Assembly (NCBI RefSeq): GCF_025452095.1
Contig: NZ_CP104877.1
Coordinates: 3,534,001-3,598,000 of the forward strand
Length of the DNA stretch: 64,000 nucleotides
Direction of reading: 5' to 3'
Origin: Paenarthrobacter sp. JL.01a
Lineage (GTDB): Bacteria; Actinomycetota; Actinomycetes; Actinomycetales; Micrococcaceae
Made by a program: the position numbers and the translations under genes. The notes under the pieces are model-generated. The model was given only the letters and a program-made list of their open reading frames with translations, did no database searches and was not told the DNA's origin. The stretch's first letter is position 1, and the number at the start of each line of letters is the position of its first letter. Below, in pieces: positions 15,351 to 22,422 of the stretch.

Positions 15351-15658
15351 CCACCCCCGGTATCCCTGCCCTGCTCGAACCCATCCAGGAACGCTGGGCA
15401 GCCGTTGGTGACCTTGACCAGTGGTACGCGCCCGAAGAGATCCAAGAAGCGCTGGAGCACGCCGGGACCGCCTCCGAGCACATCGGGCCTGACTCGATGG
15501 CCATCGCCCACGCAGGCACGGACACCGCCCGCCTACTCGCCGCCGTGAAAGCCGTGGAGCGTACGGCACAGCATCTCGACCGGCTAGCTGATGGTGACCG
15601 CCACTACGCCAACCTGTTCCGTTCCGCTGTTGAGGCCGCGCTCAGGGGCGAAGCATGA
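15347..15658 (+). CDS. Small helical phage protein
   Basis: A 103-residue, mostly helical, acidic protein (QERWAAVGDLDQWYAPEE, then RLLAAVKAVERTAQHLDRLA). No signal peptide or membrane segment. Overlaps both neighbours by four bases. No family recognised. Confidence 0.45.
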   Translation: MTTPGIPALLEPIQERWAAVGDLDQWYAPEEIQEALEHAGTASEHIGPDSMAIAHAGTDTARLLAAVKAVERTAQHLDRLADGDRHYANLFRSAVEAALRGEA

Positions 15659-15891
15659 ACCCTGAGGATCAGCGGCGCCGTTTCGTTCCACCGCTCGGCA
15701 AACTGCGCAAGCCCTATGCCGTCACCACCTGGAACGCCCACCGAGCGCCACGCCTGATCAACTGGAACCGCTACCCACGGCAAATCATCGGCATTGCCCT
15801 GCGTTTGCCTGACGGAGAGACGAGCGCGGGAAGGACGACACATCACAGCCTGTCGATCGTATGGGCGAAACCTGCTAGGTGGTGGAAGTGA
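15655..15891 (+). CDS. Small basic phage protein
   Basis: A 78-residue basic, Trp- and Pro-rich protein (LGKLRKPYAVTTWNAHRAP; ends WAKPARWWK). Coupled to both neighbours. No recognisable domain; composition fits nucleic-acid binding but does not show it. Confidence 0.4.
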   Translation: MNPEDQRRRFVPPLGKLRKPYAVTTWNAHRAPRLINWNRYPRQIIGIALRLPDGETSAGRTTHHSLSIVWAKPARWWK

Positions 15892-16034
15892 TGTGTGAGG
15901 CTGCCCGTCAGCTCGCGAAGGCCCGCTACTTGCTCGACCAAATGCGCGGCACCGGCAGGTACGACATCCCCGAACTACTCCACCACCTCAACCCCCAACA
16001 CTGCGAACACGAACAAGACAAGGACAACGGATGA
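15891..16034 (+). CDS. Small His/Cys-containing phage protein
   Basis: A 47-residue protein with a helical N-terminal half and a C-terminal LLHHLNPQHCEHE cluster that could bind metal. It starts on the last base of the previous stop. Function unknown. Confidence 0.4.
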   Translation: MCEAARQLAKARYLLDQMRGTGRYDIPELLHHLNPQHCEHEQDKDNG

Positions 16035-16306
16035 GCCAGGAACTGAAGGCGGAGAACGAACAGCTCAGGGCATCAAACCGGAAGCTTGCCGAGATGCTCA
16101 AGAACATGGGCGACAAGCTGGATGAGGGACGCCGGGAACTGCTCGCCACGGGTTGGGAAGCGGGCTTCCTGCGCGGTCAGGAGCTAGCCGCTTGGGCTAT
16201 CGGTAACCGTCCTGACAGCGAACGCCCTGACACTGACAACCCCTACCGCAAGCCAGTCATTGACCTGTCTGGCGCGATCATCTGCACGACCAAGGGTGAC
16301 GCGTGA
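16031..16306 (+). CDS. Coiled-coil phage protein
   Basis: A 91-residue protein: residues 1-45 form a charged coiled coil (QELKAENEQLRASNRKLAEM), then an Ala/Gly helix and a short C-terminal beta segment. Overlaps the next GTG gene by four bases. No family recognised. Confidence 0.45.
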   Translation: MSQELKAENEQLRASNRKLAEMLKNMGDKLDEGRRELLATGWEAGFLRGQELAAWAIGNRPDSERPDTDNPYRKPVIDLSGAIICTTKGDA

Positions 16307-17052
16307 CGGTCACGGCAGAGCAGCTTGAGAAGGCGCTCACAACCCTGGATCAGGTCGTCGCCGCTGTGAACATCGGCCGCGGTTCCATGACCGCCACCTA
16401 CGGGCACCGCACCTCGACCGGCAGCCAGGAGCACGCGCCGTTACCCGTAGACGTTGACCTCATCGACCGCAAGATAGCAGCGCACCGGTTCTTGATGGAT
16501 CGGGCTCTCAGGATCGCCATGGAAACCGGCGAAGGTTTGACAGGCCGTGACGTGCACAGCCTCACCAACTACCTCTACGCACGTGCACCCTGGATCGTCG
16601 CACAACTCTGGGGTCTCGACTTCTACAAGGCTGTTGTGGAGCACACCAACGGGTTGGACAACGCCCGCACGAGGCGCGAACCCAAGGTGTTCGCCGGCAG
16701 ATGCGCGGAATGCGACACCGACCTGTACGCGGTCAAGGGACAGCCCGAAGCAAGGTGTGGCACGTGCGGTACGACGTATGAGGTGTTGGCGTGGCGGGAG
16801 TTCGCTAAGGGTTTGTTCGGGCAGCACATCGGCACACCCACCGACCTCAGCCGGAAGTTGTCCACGCCGGAGTACGGGATTGAGGTGACCGCCGACCGGA
16901 TCCGTAAATGGGCTCGACGGGACAAACTCGAACGCGCAAACCCAGCCACCAACGAAACCGGCGACCCAATCCCACCCGCATACAGGCTCAACGACGTACT
17001 CGACCTCTACCACAACGCACGCCGCACACCCTTGGAAGGCAGGACAGCATGA
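16303..17052 (+). CDS. Zinc-ribbon and HTH phage regulator-like protein
   Basis: The 249-residue protein starts at GTG overlapping the previous stop. After a helical N-terminal region it has a four-Cys ribbon at about 128-150 (RCAECDTDLY, RCGTCGTTYE). A C-terminal region looks like a MerR/excisionase-type helix-turn-helix with wing (YGIEVTADRIRKWARRDKL, IPPAYRLNDVLDLY). It is common in actinophages and probably binds DNA. It may regulate the early-to-late switch, but that is inference. Confidence 0.55.
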   Translation: MTVTAEQLEKALTTLDQVVAAVNIGRGSMTATYGHRTSTGSQEHAPLPVDVDLIDRKIAAHRFLMDRALRIAMETGEGLTGRDVHSLTNYLYARAPWIVAQLWGLDFYKAVVEHTNGLDNARTRREPKVFAGRCAECDTDLYAVKGQPEARCGTCGTTYEVLAWREFAKGLFGQHIGTPTDLSRKLSTPEYGIEVTADRIRKWARRDKLERANPATNETGDPIPPAYRLNDVLDLYHNARRTPLEGRTA

Positions 17053-17321
17053 GCGACTACGCAAGTCCTGGGCTAAACCGCCGTCCTGACCGGGACCGTG
17101 AAGCAAAGCAGAATGCCGAACATCGCGCAGGCCCGAATAAGAACACCACATCAGGCGTTCGCGGCGTTTCATGGCGAAGCGACATGCGGAAGTGGGGTGC
17201 AACGGTAGGGCATGAAGGCAAGCGCATACGCCTCGGACACTTCGCGACCATCGCTGAGGCTGAGGCCGCAGTGCTTGCCAAACGCAGAGAACTTTTCACT
17301 CACAACGACGCAGACAGGTAG
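17049..17321 (+). CDS. Stand-alone AP2-domain DNA-binding protein
   Basis: The 90-residue protein is one AP2/ERF-like domain after a basic N-terminus: TTSGVRGVSWRSDMRKWGA, then IRLGHFATIAEAEAAV, the three strands plus helix. In phages this domain usually sits at the end of HNH homing endonucleases. Here there is no HNH part, so it is either a free-standing DNA-binding protein or a homing-enzyme remnant. Confidence 0.7.
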   Translation: MSDYASPGLNRRPDRDREAKQNAEHRAGPNKNTTSGVRGVSWRSDMRKWGATVGHEGKRIRLGHFATIAEAEAAVLAKRRELFTHNDADR

Positions 17322-17326
17322 CCGTA

Positions 17327-17791
17327 ATGGATAACCAAACCAACCGTCTCGCCCAGCTCATCGCGACCGCCGCTGACAAGGAACTAGGCACACGACCGGA
17401 CGGGCAACCACGACGCCAAGACAAAGCCGCAGCCTTAGCGATCGAAGCCGAATACCTGTTCATCCGACGCGCAGAGCTTCCCGAAGTACGGGAATCAGCC
17501 CACGACCCAAACAGCTACTACGTCGGCACTGACAACGTCGTGTTCACGTCCGAAGAAAACGCCCGCAAATGGGTTATGGCAGACATCGCCGTTTGGCAGC
17601 ATATCGCCGCGAAGGAAGACGCCGCCCGCGAAGCGAAGCAGGCACTCGACAAGCGCCGTGATGAACTGGCCCGCGAGATAGCCGGCGAAGCTGAGGGCGA
17701 CCCACATTCCCAAGTGATCTACAAAGGCATGGTGAAGACAGCCCGCATCGCCATTGACCGCATCATCGAACTCGAAGGAAAAGCCGCATGA
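17327..17791 (+). CDS. Phage protein, helical, unknown
   Basis: The 154-residue protein is acidic and mostly helical. A central beta segment (NSYYVGTDNVVFTSEENAR) may contact ligand, and the C-terminal helical half (AAREAKQALDKRRDELARE) looks like a coiled coil. It directly precedes the nucleotide-metabolism pair. No family recognised. Confidence 0.5.
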   Translation: MDNQTNRLAQLIATAADKELGTRPDGQPRRQDKAAALAIEAEYLFIRRAELPEVRESAHDPNSYYVGTDNVVFTSEENARKWVMADIAVWQHIAAKEDAAREAKQALDKRRDELAREIAGEAEGDPHSQVIYKGMVKTARIAIDRIIELEGKAA

Positions 17792-18174
17792 AGCTCTACC
17801 TCGCCGGCCCCATGACGGGCATCAAATACTTCAACGCCCCCGCCTTCGCAGACGCCACATTCCGGCTCCGCTTGGTGGGGTACGAGGTGTTCAACCCCGC
17901 AGAGAACGACATCGAGAACGGATTCGACGTTGGCAAGATGCTCGGCACGGAGAAGCTGGAAGACCACGGCTACTCGTTGCGGGAAGCGCTCAAGCAAGAC
18001 CTGTCCTGGATATGCGACCACGCCGAGGGCATCGCGCTCCTGCATGGGTGGGAGACCTCGAAGGGCGCGGCTGTCGAGCACGCGCTTGCTACGGCGCTTG
18101 GTATCCCGGTCATGCTCTACCGCGAGTGGGTCAATAAGGCGGAAGGCAACACTGTTGCGGAGGTGGCAGCATGA
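17788..18174 (+). CDS. DUF4406/nucleoside deoxyribosyltransferase-like protein
   Basis: The 128-residue protein has the hallmark YLAGPMTG N-terminal nucleotide-binding loop, a conserved acidic segment, and a C-terminal SKGAAVEHALATALGIPVM, matching DUF4406 proteins related to nucleoside 2-deoxyribosyltransferases. Phages carry these next to nucleotide-modifying enzymes. With the following gene it suggests adjustment of the dNTP pool or base composition. The reaction is not established by sequence. Confidence 0.7.
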   Translation: MKLYLAGPMTGIKYFNAPAFADATFRLRLVGYEVFNPAENDIENGFDVGKMLGTEKLEDHGYSLREALKQDLSWICDHAEGIALLHGWETSKGAAVEHALATALGIPVMLYREWVNKAEGNTVAEVAA

Positions 18175-18512
18175 CCGAGGTGCGATCCGTGTCCAGCACG
18201 GGCGGGGAGAAAGGCACCAAAGATGAGCGCTATGACCTCATCCCCGTCGAAGCCCTCGCCACCGTCGCCCGCCATTACGGCGTAGGAGCGCGCAAGTACG
18301 CGGCCCACAACTGGCGCCGGGGTTATGAGTGGTCGAAGTCCTACGCGGCCCTGCAACGCCACACGCAGGCGTTCTGGTCAGGTGAAGACATTGACGAGGA
18401 AACCGGGTCGCCGCACATGGCTGCTGTCGCGTTCCACGCCCTCGCGCTGCTGACGTTCATGGAGGAACAGCCTGGCTTTGATGACCGATTCAAGGCCGGT
18501 TCCGCAACTTAG
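18171..18512 (+). CDS. dATP/dGTP diphosphohydrolase-domain protein
   Basis: The 113-residue protein matches the N-terminal domain family named for phage dATP/dGTP diphosphohydrolases (DUF5664-like): STGGEKGTKDERYDLIPVE, GARKYAAHNWRRGYEWSKSY and HMAAVAFHAL. The His and Asp/Glu pattern suggests a metal-dependent fold. It could hydrolyse deoxynucleotides or support modified-base synthesis. No purZ-like gene is nearby, so a full 2-aminoadenine pathway is not indicated. Confidence 0.65.
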   Translation: MTEVRSVSSTGGEKGTKDERYDLIPVEALATVARHYGVGARKYAAHNWRRGYEWSKSYAALQRHTQAFWSGEDIDEETGSPHMAAVAFHALALLTFMEEQPGFDDRFKAGSAT

Positions 18513-18523
18513 TGCAAGAAGTG

Positions 18524-18553
18524 TTGACAAGTTGCAGTGTTTTGTCCTACTAT
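18524..18553 (+). promoter_or_regulatory. Strong sigma-70-type promoter
   Basis: TTGACA (18524-18529) and TACTAT (18548-18553) with an 18-base spacer are near-consensus. This is the clearest promoter in the prophage early region. Transcription would begin near 18560, about 22 bases before a terminator-like hairpin. Confidence 0.7.
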
Positions 18554-18581
18554 CGTTTTAGCCTGAAATACTCATACCCAG

Positions 18582-18609
18582 GAAACCCTCGCCTGTGCGG
18601 GGGTTTTCC
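18582..18609 (+). terminator. Intrinsic terminator or attenuator
   Basis: GAAACCCTCGC and GCGGGGGTTTTC pair as a stem of about 10 bp with one T-G wobble around CTGT, followed by TTTTCCTTTT. It lies about 25 bases downstream of the start site expected from the promoter at 18524 and about 20 bases before the next ATG. It could end the early operon, attenuate the new transcript, or define a roughly 50-base RNA. Confidence 0.65.
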
Positions 18610-18631
18610 TTTTGCCGGACGGGGCGCTGCG

Positions 18632-18907
18632 ATGGCCGCTGACATGCACAAACCCACGCTAAACGCCCTCCACCGCTGCGACAGTTGCGGGTCACGCGCG
18701 TACGTGCACGTCATCATCGAAACCGGGCTCAACGACGCCGGCTACCCCGACAGCGGCGAACTCCTGTTCTGCGCACACCACGCCCGTGAGCACATGCCCG
18801 TCATCAAGGTACGCTGCAACGTCCTCCACCTCCTGGATGAGACAAGGTTCCTCACCGAGCACATCCAACCACCCGAGGCCACAGAGCTAACCAACCTCAA
18901 GAAATGA
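18632..18907 (+). CDS. DUF7455-like small zinc-binding protein
   Basis: The 91-residue protein has NALHRCDSCGSRAYVHV, then ELLFCAHHAREHMPV. This matches the short actinobacterial family that carries RCDRCGAxAY and LLFCxHHxxKH motifs and probably binds zinc. Host versions are ubiquitous, so this is likely a captured or phage-adapted copy. Start at ATG 18632, downstream of the promoter/hairpin leader. Confidence 0.65.
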   Translation: MAADMHKPTLNALHRCDSCGSRAYVHVIIETGLNDAGYPDSGELLFCAHHAREHMPVIKVRCNVLHLLDETRFLTEHIQPPEATELTNLKK

Positions 18908-19038
18908 GCAAGTGGCGTGTCTTCTACGGCTCAGAGCAGTTACCCCATCGCGAAACAAGACGGCGTGTGCGGCGTGCCCTGCGGTCACTGATTGAACCCG
19001 AACCGAAGTACCGGACAGGCAAGTTCTGGACCGACTAA
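18904..19038 (+). CDS. Very small basic phage protein
   Basis: A 44-residue, Arg-rich protein (LPHRETRRRVRRALRSLI) overlapping the previous gene by ATGA. It is the last gene before the long noncoding stretch. Function unknown. Confidence 0.4.
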   Translation: MSKWRVFYGSEQLPHRETRRRVRRALRSLIEPEPKYRTGKFWTD

Positions 19039-19040
19039 CA

Positions 19041-19730
19041 AGCCCCTGTGGTGTGGTGAACGCCTTCCCTCAGCCGCTCATCTGAGACGTGGCGCATGCC
19101 TTGCGCTGCCACACCACAGGACCAAACTTCCTACGTGAATCCCGAGGGAAGACAAGCAAGTGCATATCGGACTCACCTAGTAGCTGGCTAGGGAATGGAA
19201 GCGACCTAGAAAGCCTCCGGGCAGGGCTTCGGCGCGATGGCGGCGTAGTGACCTGCACCAGCAACAACTGAATAGCCCGCGAACATGAGCGCGGGAGGAC
19301 CGTAGCTCAAAGGCAGAGCAACCCACCCTAGACGTAGGGAACATGGGCAGGTTTGGTTGGTTCAACTCCAGCCCGGTCCACTCAACCCCTGTTCGCTTCG
19401 GCGGCAGGGCGCGGCGTCCTGGAACTCGGGGTGCCAGCTATCGCCTCCCAGCCCCACAAAGGGCTGGGGTAAGGCGTAAGAAGTCCCAGTAGGTCCCTGA
19501 ACCGGAAACGGTTATACCGAACGGCGGTGAGCCATCACCGGAGCCACGGACGCGTGGTAAATGGCACGGGCTGGGCGCAGACACGGGCGCCCACCAGCTT
19601 CAAGCGCTGGCAGCCCACGAGGACAGCGAACACCCCCGGCCAACAACTGACACAGCGGGGACGAGCTAGTACCTGTCCATCACTATGGCTGCCCGGCCAC
19701 TTCCGCATGGAAGGACCGGGCAGTTCTATA
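19041..19730 (+). ncRNA. Candidate large structured noncoding RNA (GOLLD/ROOL-like class?)
   Basis: No credible gene occupies these ~690 bases, but perfect inverted repeats fill them. A 12-bp outer stem (19045-19056 with 19109-19120) encloses GCGCA/TGCGC. Others are CCTAG/CTAGG (19176, 19188), AAGCC/GGCTT (19211, 19225), CCCGCG/CGCGGG (19276, 19290), CCCTG/CAGGG with a C(UUCG)G tetraloop (19387-19409), an 8-bp CCCAGCCC stem (19447-19468), ACCG-GAAA-CGGT (19501-19512), CGGTGA/TCACCG (19525-19540), GGCGC/GCGCC (19574, 19587) and CCAGC-TTCAAGC-GCTGG (19594-19610). An 8-bp CTGCCCGG closing hairpin lies at 19689-19723. A tRNA-like element sits at 19297. Size, prophage location and embedded tRNA-like part resemble GOLLD and ROOL RNAs, but I cannot confirm either class. 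Confidence 0.65.
19297..19380 (+). ncRNA. tRNA-like element inside the structured RNA
   Basis: It has an acceptor-like stem GGACCG/CGGTCC, a good D arm (TAGCTC, loop AAAGGCA, GAGC) and a good T arm (GTTGG, loop TTCAACT, CCAGC). The anticodon arm is abnormal: a 4-bp CCCA/TGGG stem closes an 18-base loop that itself folds as CCCTA/TAGGG. Acceptor spacing is also one base off. It is therefore a tRNA mimic or degenerate tRNA, not a decoding tRNA. Confidence 0.6.
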
Positions 19731-19753
19731 ACCCAATGAGCACGGGAGAAACC

Positions 19754-19954
19754 ATGAGCAGAAACAAAGGCTGCATGTTCAGCCGCATCATCAACGAAGG
19801 CGACCCACAAGACCAGGAAGCCATCCACAACCTGCTCAACTCCACCAAAAGCAACACCGACATCGCACGCGACTTCACCGAAGCCGGACACCCCATGTCC
19901 GAACACGCCGTACGCCGCCACCGCAAATCAGACTGCTCATGCGGGTGGCTCTAA
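19754..19954 (+). CDS. Small HTH-like phage protein
   Basis: The 66-residue protein starts at the ATG preceded by GGGAGA; ATG 19736 is a weaker alternative. The C-terminal half (NTDIARDFTEAGHPMSEHAVRRHRKSDC) looks like a helix-turn-helix of the kind in small terminase or homeodomain-like phage proteins, with a terminal CxC. It is the first late gene after the structured RNA. Confidence 0.5.
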   Translation: MSRNKGCMFSRIINEGDPQDQEAIHNLLNSTKSNTDIARDFTEAGHPMSEHAVRRHRKSDCSCGWL

Positions 19955-20755
19955 ATGGGTGACCTCGCCAAACGCCTTGCCCCGAAGATAGCCCCCGCAG
20001 CCGTCCAACAGGTCCGCATCCTCACCCTCGACATTGAGAACTCCCCAAACCTCGCGCACGTCTGGTCACTGTTCAACCAGAACGTGTCCCTGTCCCAGCT
20101 ACAGGACACAGCCAAAGTCATCAGCGTCGCCGCGAAGTGGTACGGGGACAAAGAAGTCCTGTTCTACAGCGACCACCACAACGGCCACAAAGACATGATC
20201 CACAAGATCCACGCGCTCGTGTCAGAAGCTGACCTCATCGTCGGTTACAACAGCGCCGGGTTCGACATGAAACACCTCAACCGCGAATTCATCCTCGCCG
20301 GCCTGAACCCGCCCGCACCGTACAAGAACGTGGACCTCCTACTCACCGTCCGTAAGCAGTTCAAGTTCTCATCAGGGAAACTCGACCACGTCGCCCAACA
20401 GCTCGGCCTCGGCAAGAAGACCAGCCACATAGGTCACGAACTCTGGGTCAAATGCATGGCCGGTGACGACAAAGCATGGGACACCATGCGGAAGTACAAC
20501 ATGCAAGACGTGGTACTCACCGAGAAGCTCTACGACCGTTTGCGGGCTTGGATCCCGAACCACCCTCACCTCAGCATGTTCACCGGCGAGGAATGGGGTT
20601 GCCCCGTGTGCGGCAACAAAGACCTCTCCAAGTTCCGTGCGGGCACGTCGTACGCGAATGTGCAGCGTTACCGCATGTATCAGTGCCCGTGTGGTCACTG
20701 GGTTCGCGGTACGAAGAAGCTACAGGACGCCACTCAAACCAGGAGCGCACGATGA
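19955..20755 (+). CDS. DEDD-type 3'-5' exonuclease with zinc ribbon
   Basis: The 266-residue protein has an RNase H-like DnaQ/DEDDy domain: Exo I TLDIENSPN (Asp/Glu), Exo II LIVGYNSAGFDMKHL (Asp) and Exo III YNMQDVVLTEKLY (Tyr/Asp). A C-terminal four-Cys ribbon (CPVCGN, CPCGHW) may contact nucleic acid. It probably trims or proofreads DNA during replication or packaging. It starts on the base after the preceding stop. Confidence 0.75.
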   Translation: MGDLAKRLAPKIAPAAVQQVRILTLDIENSPNLAHVWSLFNQNVSLSQLQDTAKVISVAAKWYGDKEVLFYSDHHNGHKDMIHKIHALVSEADLIVGYNSAGFDMKHLNREFILAGLNPPAPYKNVDLLLTVRKQFKFSSGKLDHVAQQLGLGKKTSHIGHELWVKCMAGDDKAWDTMRKYNMQDVVLTEKLYDRLRAWIPNHPHLSMFTGEEWGCPVCGNKDLSKFRAGTSYANVQRYRMYQCPCGHWVRGTKKLQDATQTRSAR

Positions 20756-20958
20756 GTGCAGTTTCAGAGCGCACACGTACCACCGTGCGGCATGAGTACA
20801 TCATCCCGTCACCTGCCTGCTGGACAGACGTGCAGCTCGCTATGCACCTAGCCTCCGAAGCTCGCAAGGCTGCTGGCCTGTCGGTCAACTACGACGACGT
20901 GGTCAAGGTCGAGTCTGATGATGACTACGTGATCGTCTTCTGGGAAGAGACCAAGTGA
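20752..20958 (+). CDS. Small phage protein, unknown
   Basis: A 68-residue protein with a central helix (DVQLAMHLASEARKAAG) and an acidic C-terminal strand (VESDDDYVIVFWEETK). It overlaps the exonuclease by ATGA. No family recognised. A 19-codon ORF follows at 20955 but is too short to call. Confidence 0.45.
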   Translation: MSAVSERTRTTVRHEYIIPSPACWTDVQLAMHLASEARKAAGLSVNYDDVVKVESDDDYVIVFWEETK

Positions 20959-21018
20959 GGCGCCGTTGGTTGGTGTTGTACCGGCCCCGCCGCTGGCTCC
21001 GCACATGGAGGTAACCGC

Positions 21019-21186
21019 ATGGCGATCCTGCTCACCCTCCACGCCGAAGTAACCGCACACGGCGTCTGGTGCCCCACCTGCGCGTCACCCAGCGTCACCA
21101 CATTCAAGGTCTACACCCTCTGCGAACTCGGCGTGTTCCCGCCCACAACCCGCACACGGTGTCACAGATGCAAGAGGGCGTCATGA
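21019..21186 (+). CDS. Small zinc-ribbon phage protein
   Basis: A 55-residue protein with an excellent ribosome-binding site (GGAGG, 8 bases before ATG) and two CxxC knuckles (VWCPTCASP and TRCHRCKRAS), a minimal zinc ribbon. Overlaps the next gene by ATGA. Confidence 0.55.
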   Translation: MAILLTLHAEVTAHGVWCPTCASPSVTTFKVYTLCELGVFPPTTRTRCHRCKRAS

Positions 21187-21374
21187 GCAAGACCGACAAG
21201 ACCCGACCGTGCAAGCTCAAGCACGCTGAAGGCAAGCCCTGGTGGATGCCATGCTGCTCATGGCCAAGCTCTCACCGGCTGACCAAGCAGCGGAACCGCC
21301 GTGTCCGGTTCAAGGTCCGTGCCGCGCTCCACAACGGCGAAGAACCGCCACCGTACAGGCTCTACCCGTTCTAG
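21183..21374 (+). CDS. Small basic Cys-containing phage protein
   Basis: A 63-residue basic protein with Cys at RPCKLKH and MPCCSWP, then a Lys/Arg-rich helix (RLTKQRNRRVRFKVR). Probably nucleic-acid associated; no family recognised. Confidence 0.45.
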   Translation: MSKTDKTRPCKLKHAEGKPWWMPCCSWPSSHRLTKQRNRRVRFKVRAALHNGEEPPPYRLYPF

Positions 21375-21384
21375 CGGAGGCGAC

Positions 21385-21864
21385 ATGATCACAGGTCAGG
21401 TTGGTTTGGTCCGCAAATCACGGCACCCCATCTCCCGCATCATCGAATGGGTCACCCGCTCCGACACCTCACACGTCATCATCGCCACCAGCGAGGTCCA
21501 ATGCATCAGCGCCGAACCCGGAGGCACAAGGCGCCGGCTCATCAGCGACTACCCAAACGTCACGTGGTCCCAATACGTGCTGACTGACCGGCAAGCCCAC
21601 TTGATCGCCGGCATCGCCGAATATTCCATCGGCGTCCGCTACGACTACCTCGCCTGCGCAGCCCACGCCCTAGCGGCCATCACCCGCACAGACACGCCCC
21701 CGCGCATCCAGAGTTGGCTTGCGAACCGGGGACCAACAACCTGCTCCGCCCTAGCCCAAACAGCCATCACCGCCGCAGGCCTCCAAGCCCCACGCCCATG
21801 GCTACCCACACCCAAAGACTGGGCACTGTTCTACGAAACCAAAGGGTGGAACCACACCACATAA
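21385..21864 (+). CDS. Permuted papain-like (NlpC/P60, YiiX-type) protein
   Basis: The 159-residue protein has GQVGLVRKS at the N-terminus, the His of DTSHVIIAT, and the Cys of PTTCSALAQ near residue 120. The His-before-Cys order is that of circularly permuted NlpC/P60 enzymes of the YiiX/YebB type. These hydrolyse peptide or acyl bonds in the envelope. It lies just before the terminase genes, far from the lysis genes. It could be a virion- or wall-associated hydrolase. Confidence 0.6.
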   Translation: MITGQVGLVRKSRHPISRIIEWVTRSDTSHVIIATSEVQCISAEPGGTRRRLISDYPNVTWSQYVLTDRQAHLIAGIAEYSIGVRYDYLACAAHALAAITRTDTPPRIQSWLANRGPTTCSALAQTAITAAGLQAPRPWLPTPKDWALFYETKGWNHTT

Positions 21865-21894
21865 CCACCGCCGAGCGCATCCAGGAGGTGCCAG

Positions 21895-22422
21895 TTGGCG
21901 ACCCGACGACCACCGGCACTATCCGAAACGGACAAGGCCTACATCAAAGAAGCCTACGAACGCGGCGACTCACACCGCGACATCGCAGCCCACCTGAACA
22001 AGGCTAAGTCCACTGTTGGGCAATGGATGACCCGAAACGGCATGAGGTACGACTCCACGGACCAGAAAGCCGCGATCGAGAAGAACGTCCTGACCGCGCA
22101 GGAACGCATCAGCGCTCTCCGTTTGGATGTGATCGGCATCGCCGAGCATGATGCCGCTGAGATACGCAAAGTGCAACGCGGCGAACAGAAATGGAAGACC
22201 GTCCTACGGGCCATGGCGGGCGCGGAAGAAGTCCGGGAACTCGACTTCATCCCACCCAACGACAAACGCTCCAACGCCTCATCCCTGGCGTCCCACGCGG
22301 GCACCATCGCCCGCCTCGCACCCAAGGAAGACGGCAACCAGACCGCCGAGGTTGATTCCGTCATGGACAAGCTCATCAACGGGCTCCAGAAAGCATTCAA
22401 CAACGAGGGTGAACAAGAGTGA
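21895..22422 (+). CDS. terS: Terminase small subunit
   Basis: The 175-residue protein starts at TTG with CAGGAGG seven bases upstream. The N-terminal helix-turn-helix (DKAYIKEAYERGDSHRDIAA, then KSTVGQWMTRNG) would recognise the pac/cos site. A central helical oligomerisation region and acidic C-terminus follow. It overlaps terL by 4 bases. Role by analogy: DNA recognition for packaging. Confidence 0.8.
   Translation: MATRRPPALSETDKAYIKEAYERGDSHRDIAAHLNKAKSTVGQWMTRNGMRYDSTDQKAAIEKNVLTAQERISALRLDVIGIAEHDAAEIRKVQRGEQKWKTVLRAMAGAEEVRELDFIPPNDKRSNASSLASHAGTIARLAPKEDGNQTAEVDSVMDKLINGLQKAFNNEGEQE

Noticed and set aside
19297..19380. Ordinary decoding tRNA gene
   Set aside because: D and T arms are good, but the anticodon loop would be 18 bases and no U33-anticodon arrangement fits; acceptor/D-arm spacing is also off. 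Kept only as a tRNA-like element.
20955..21014. 19-codon Arg/Trp-rich ORF
   Set aside because: Its GTG overlaps the previous stop, but at 19 residues there is no way to support it as a gene.
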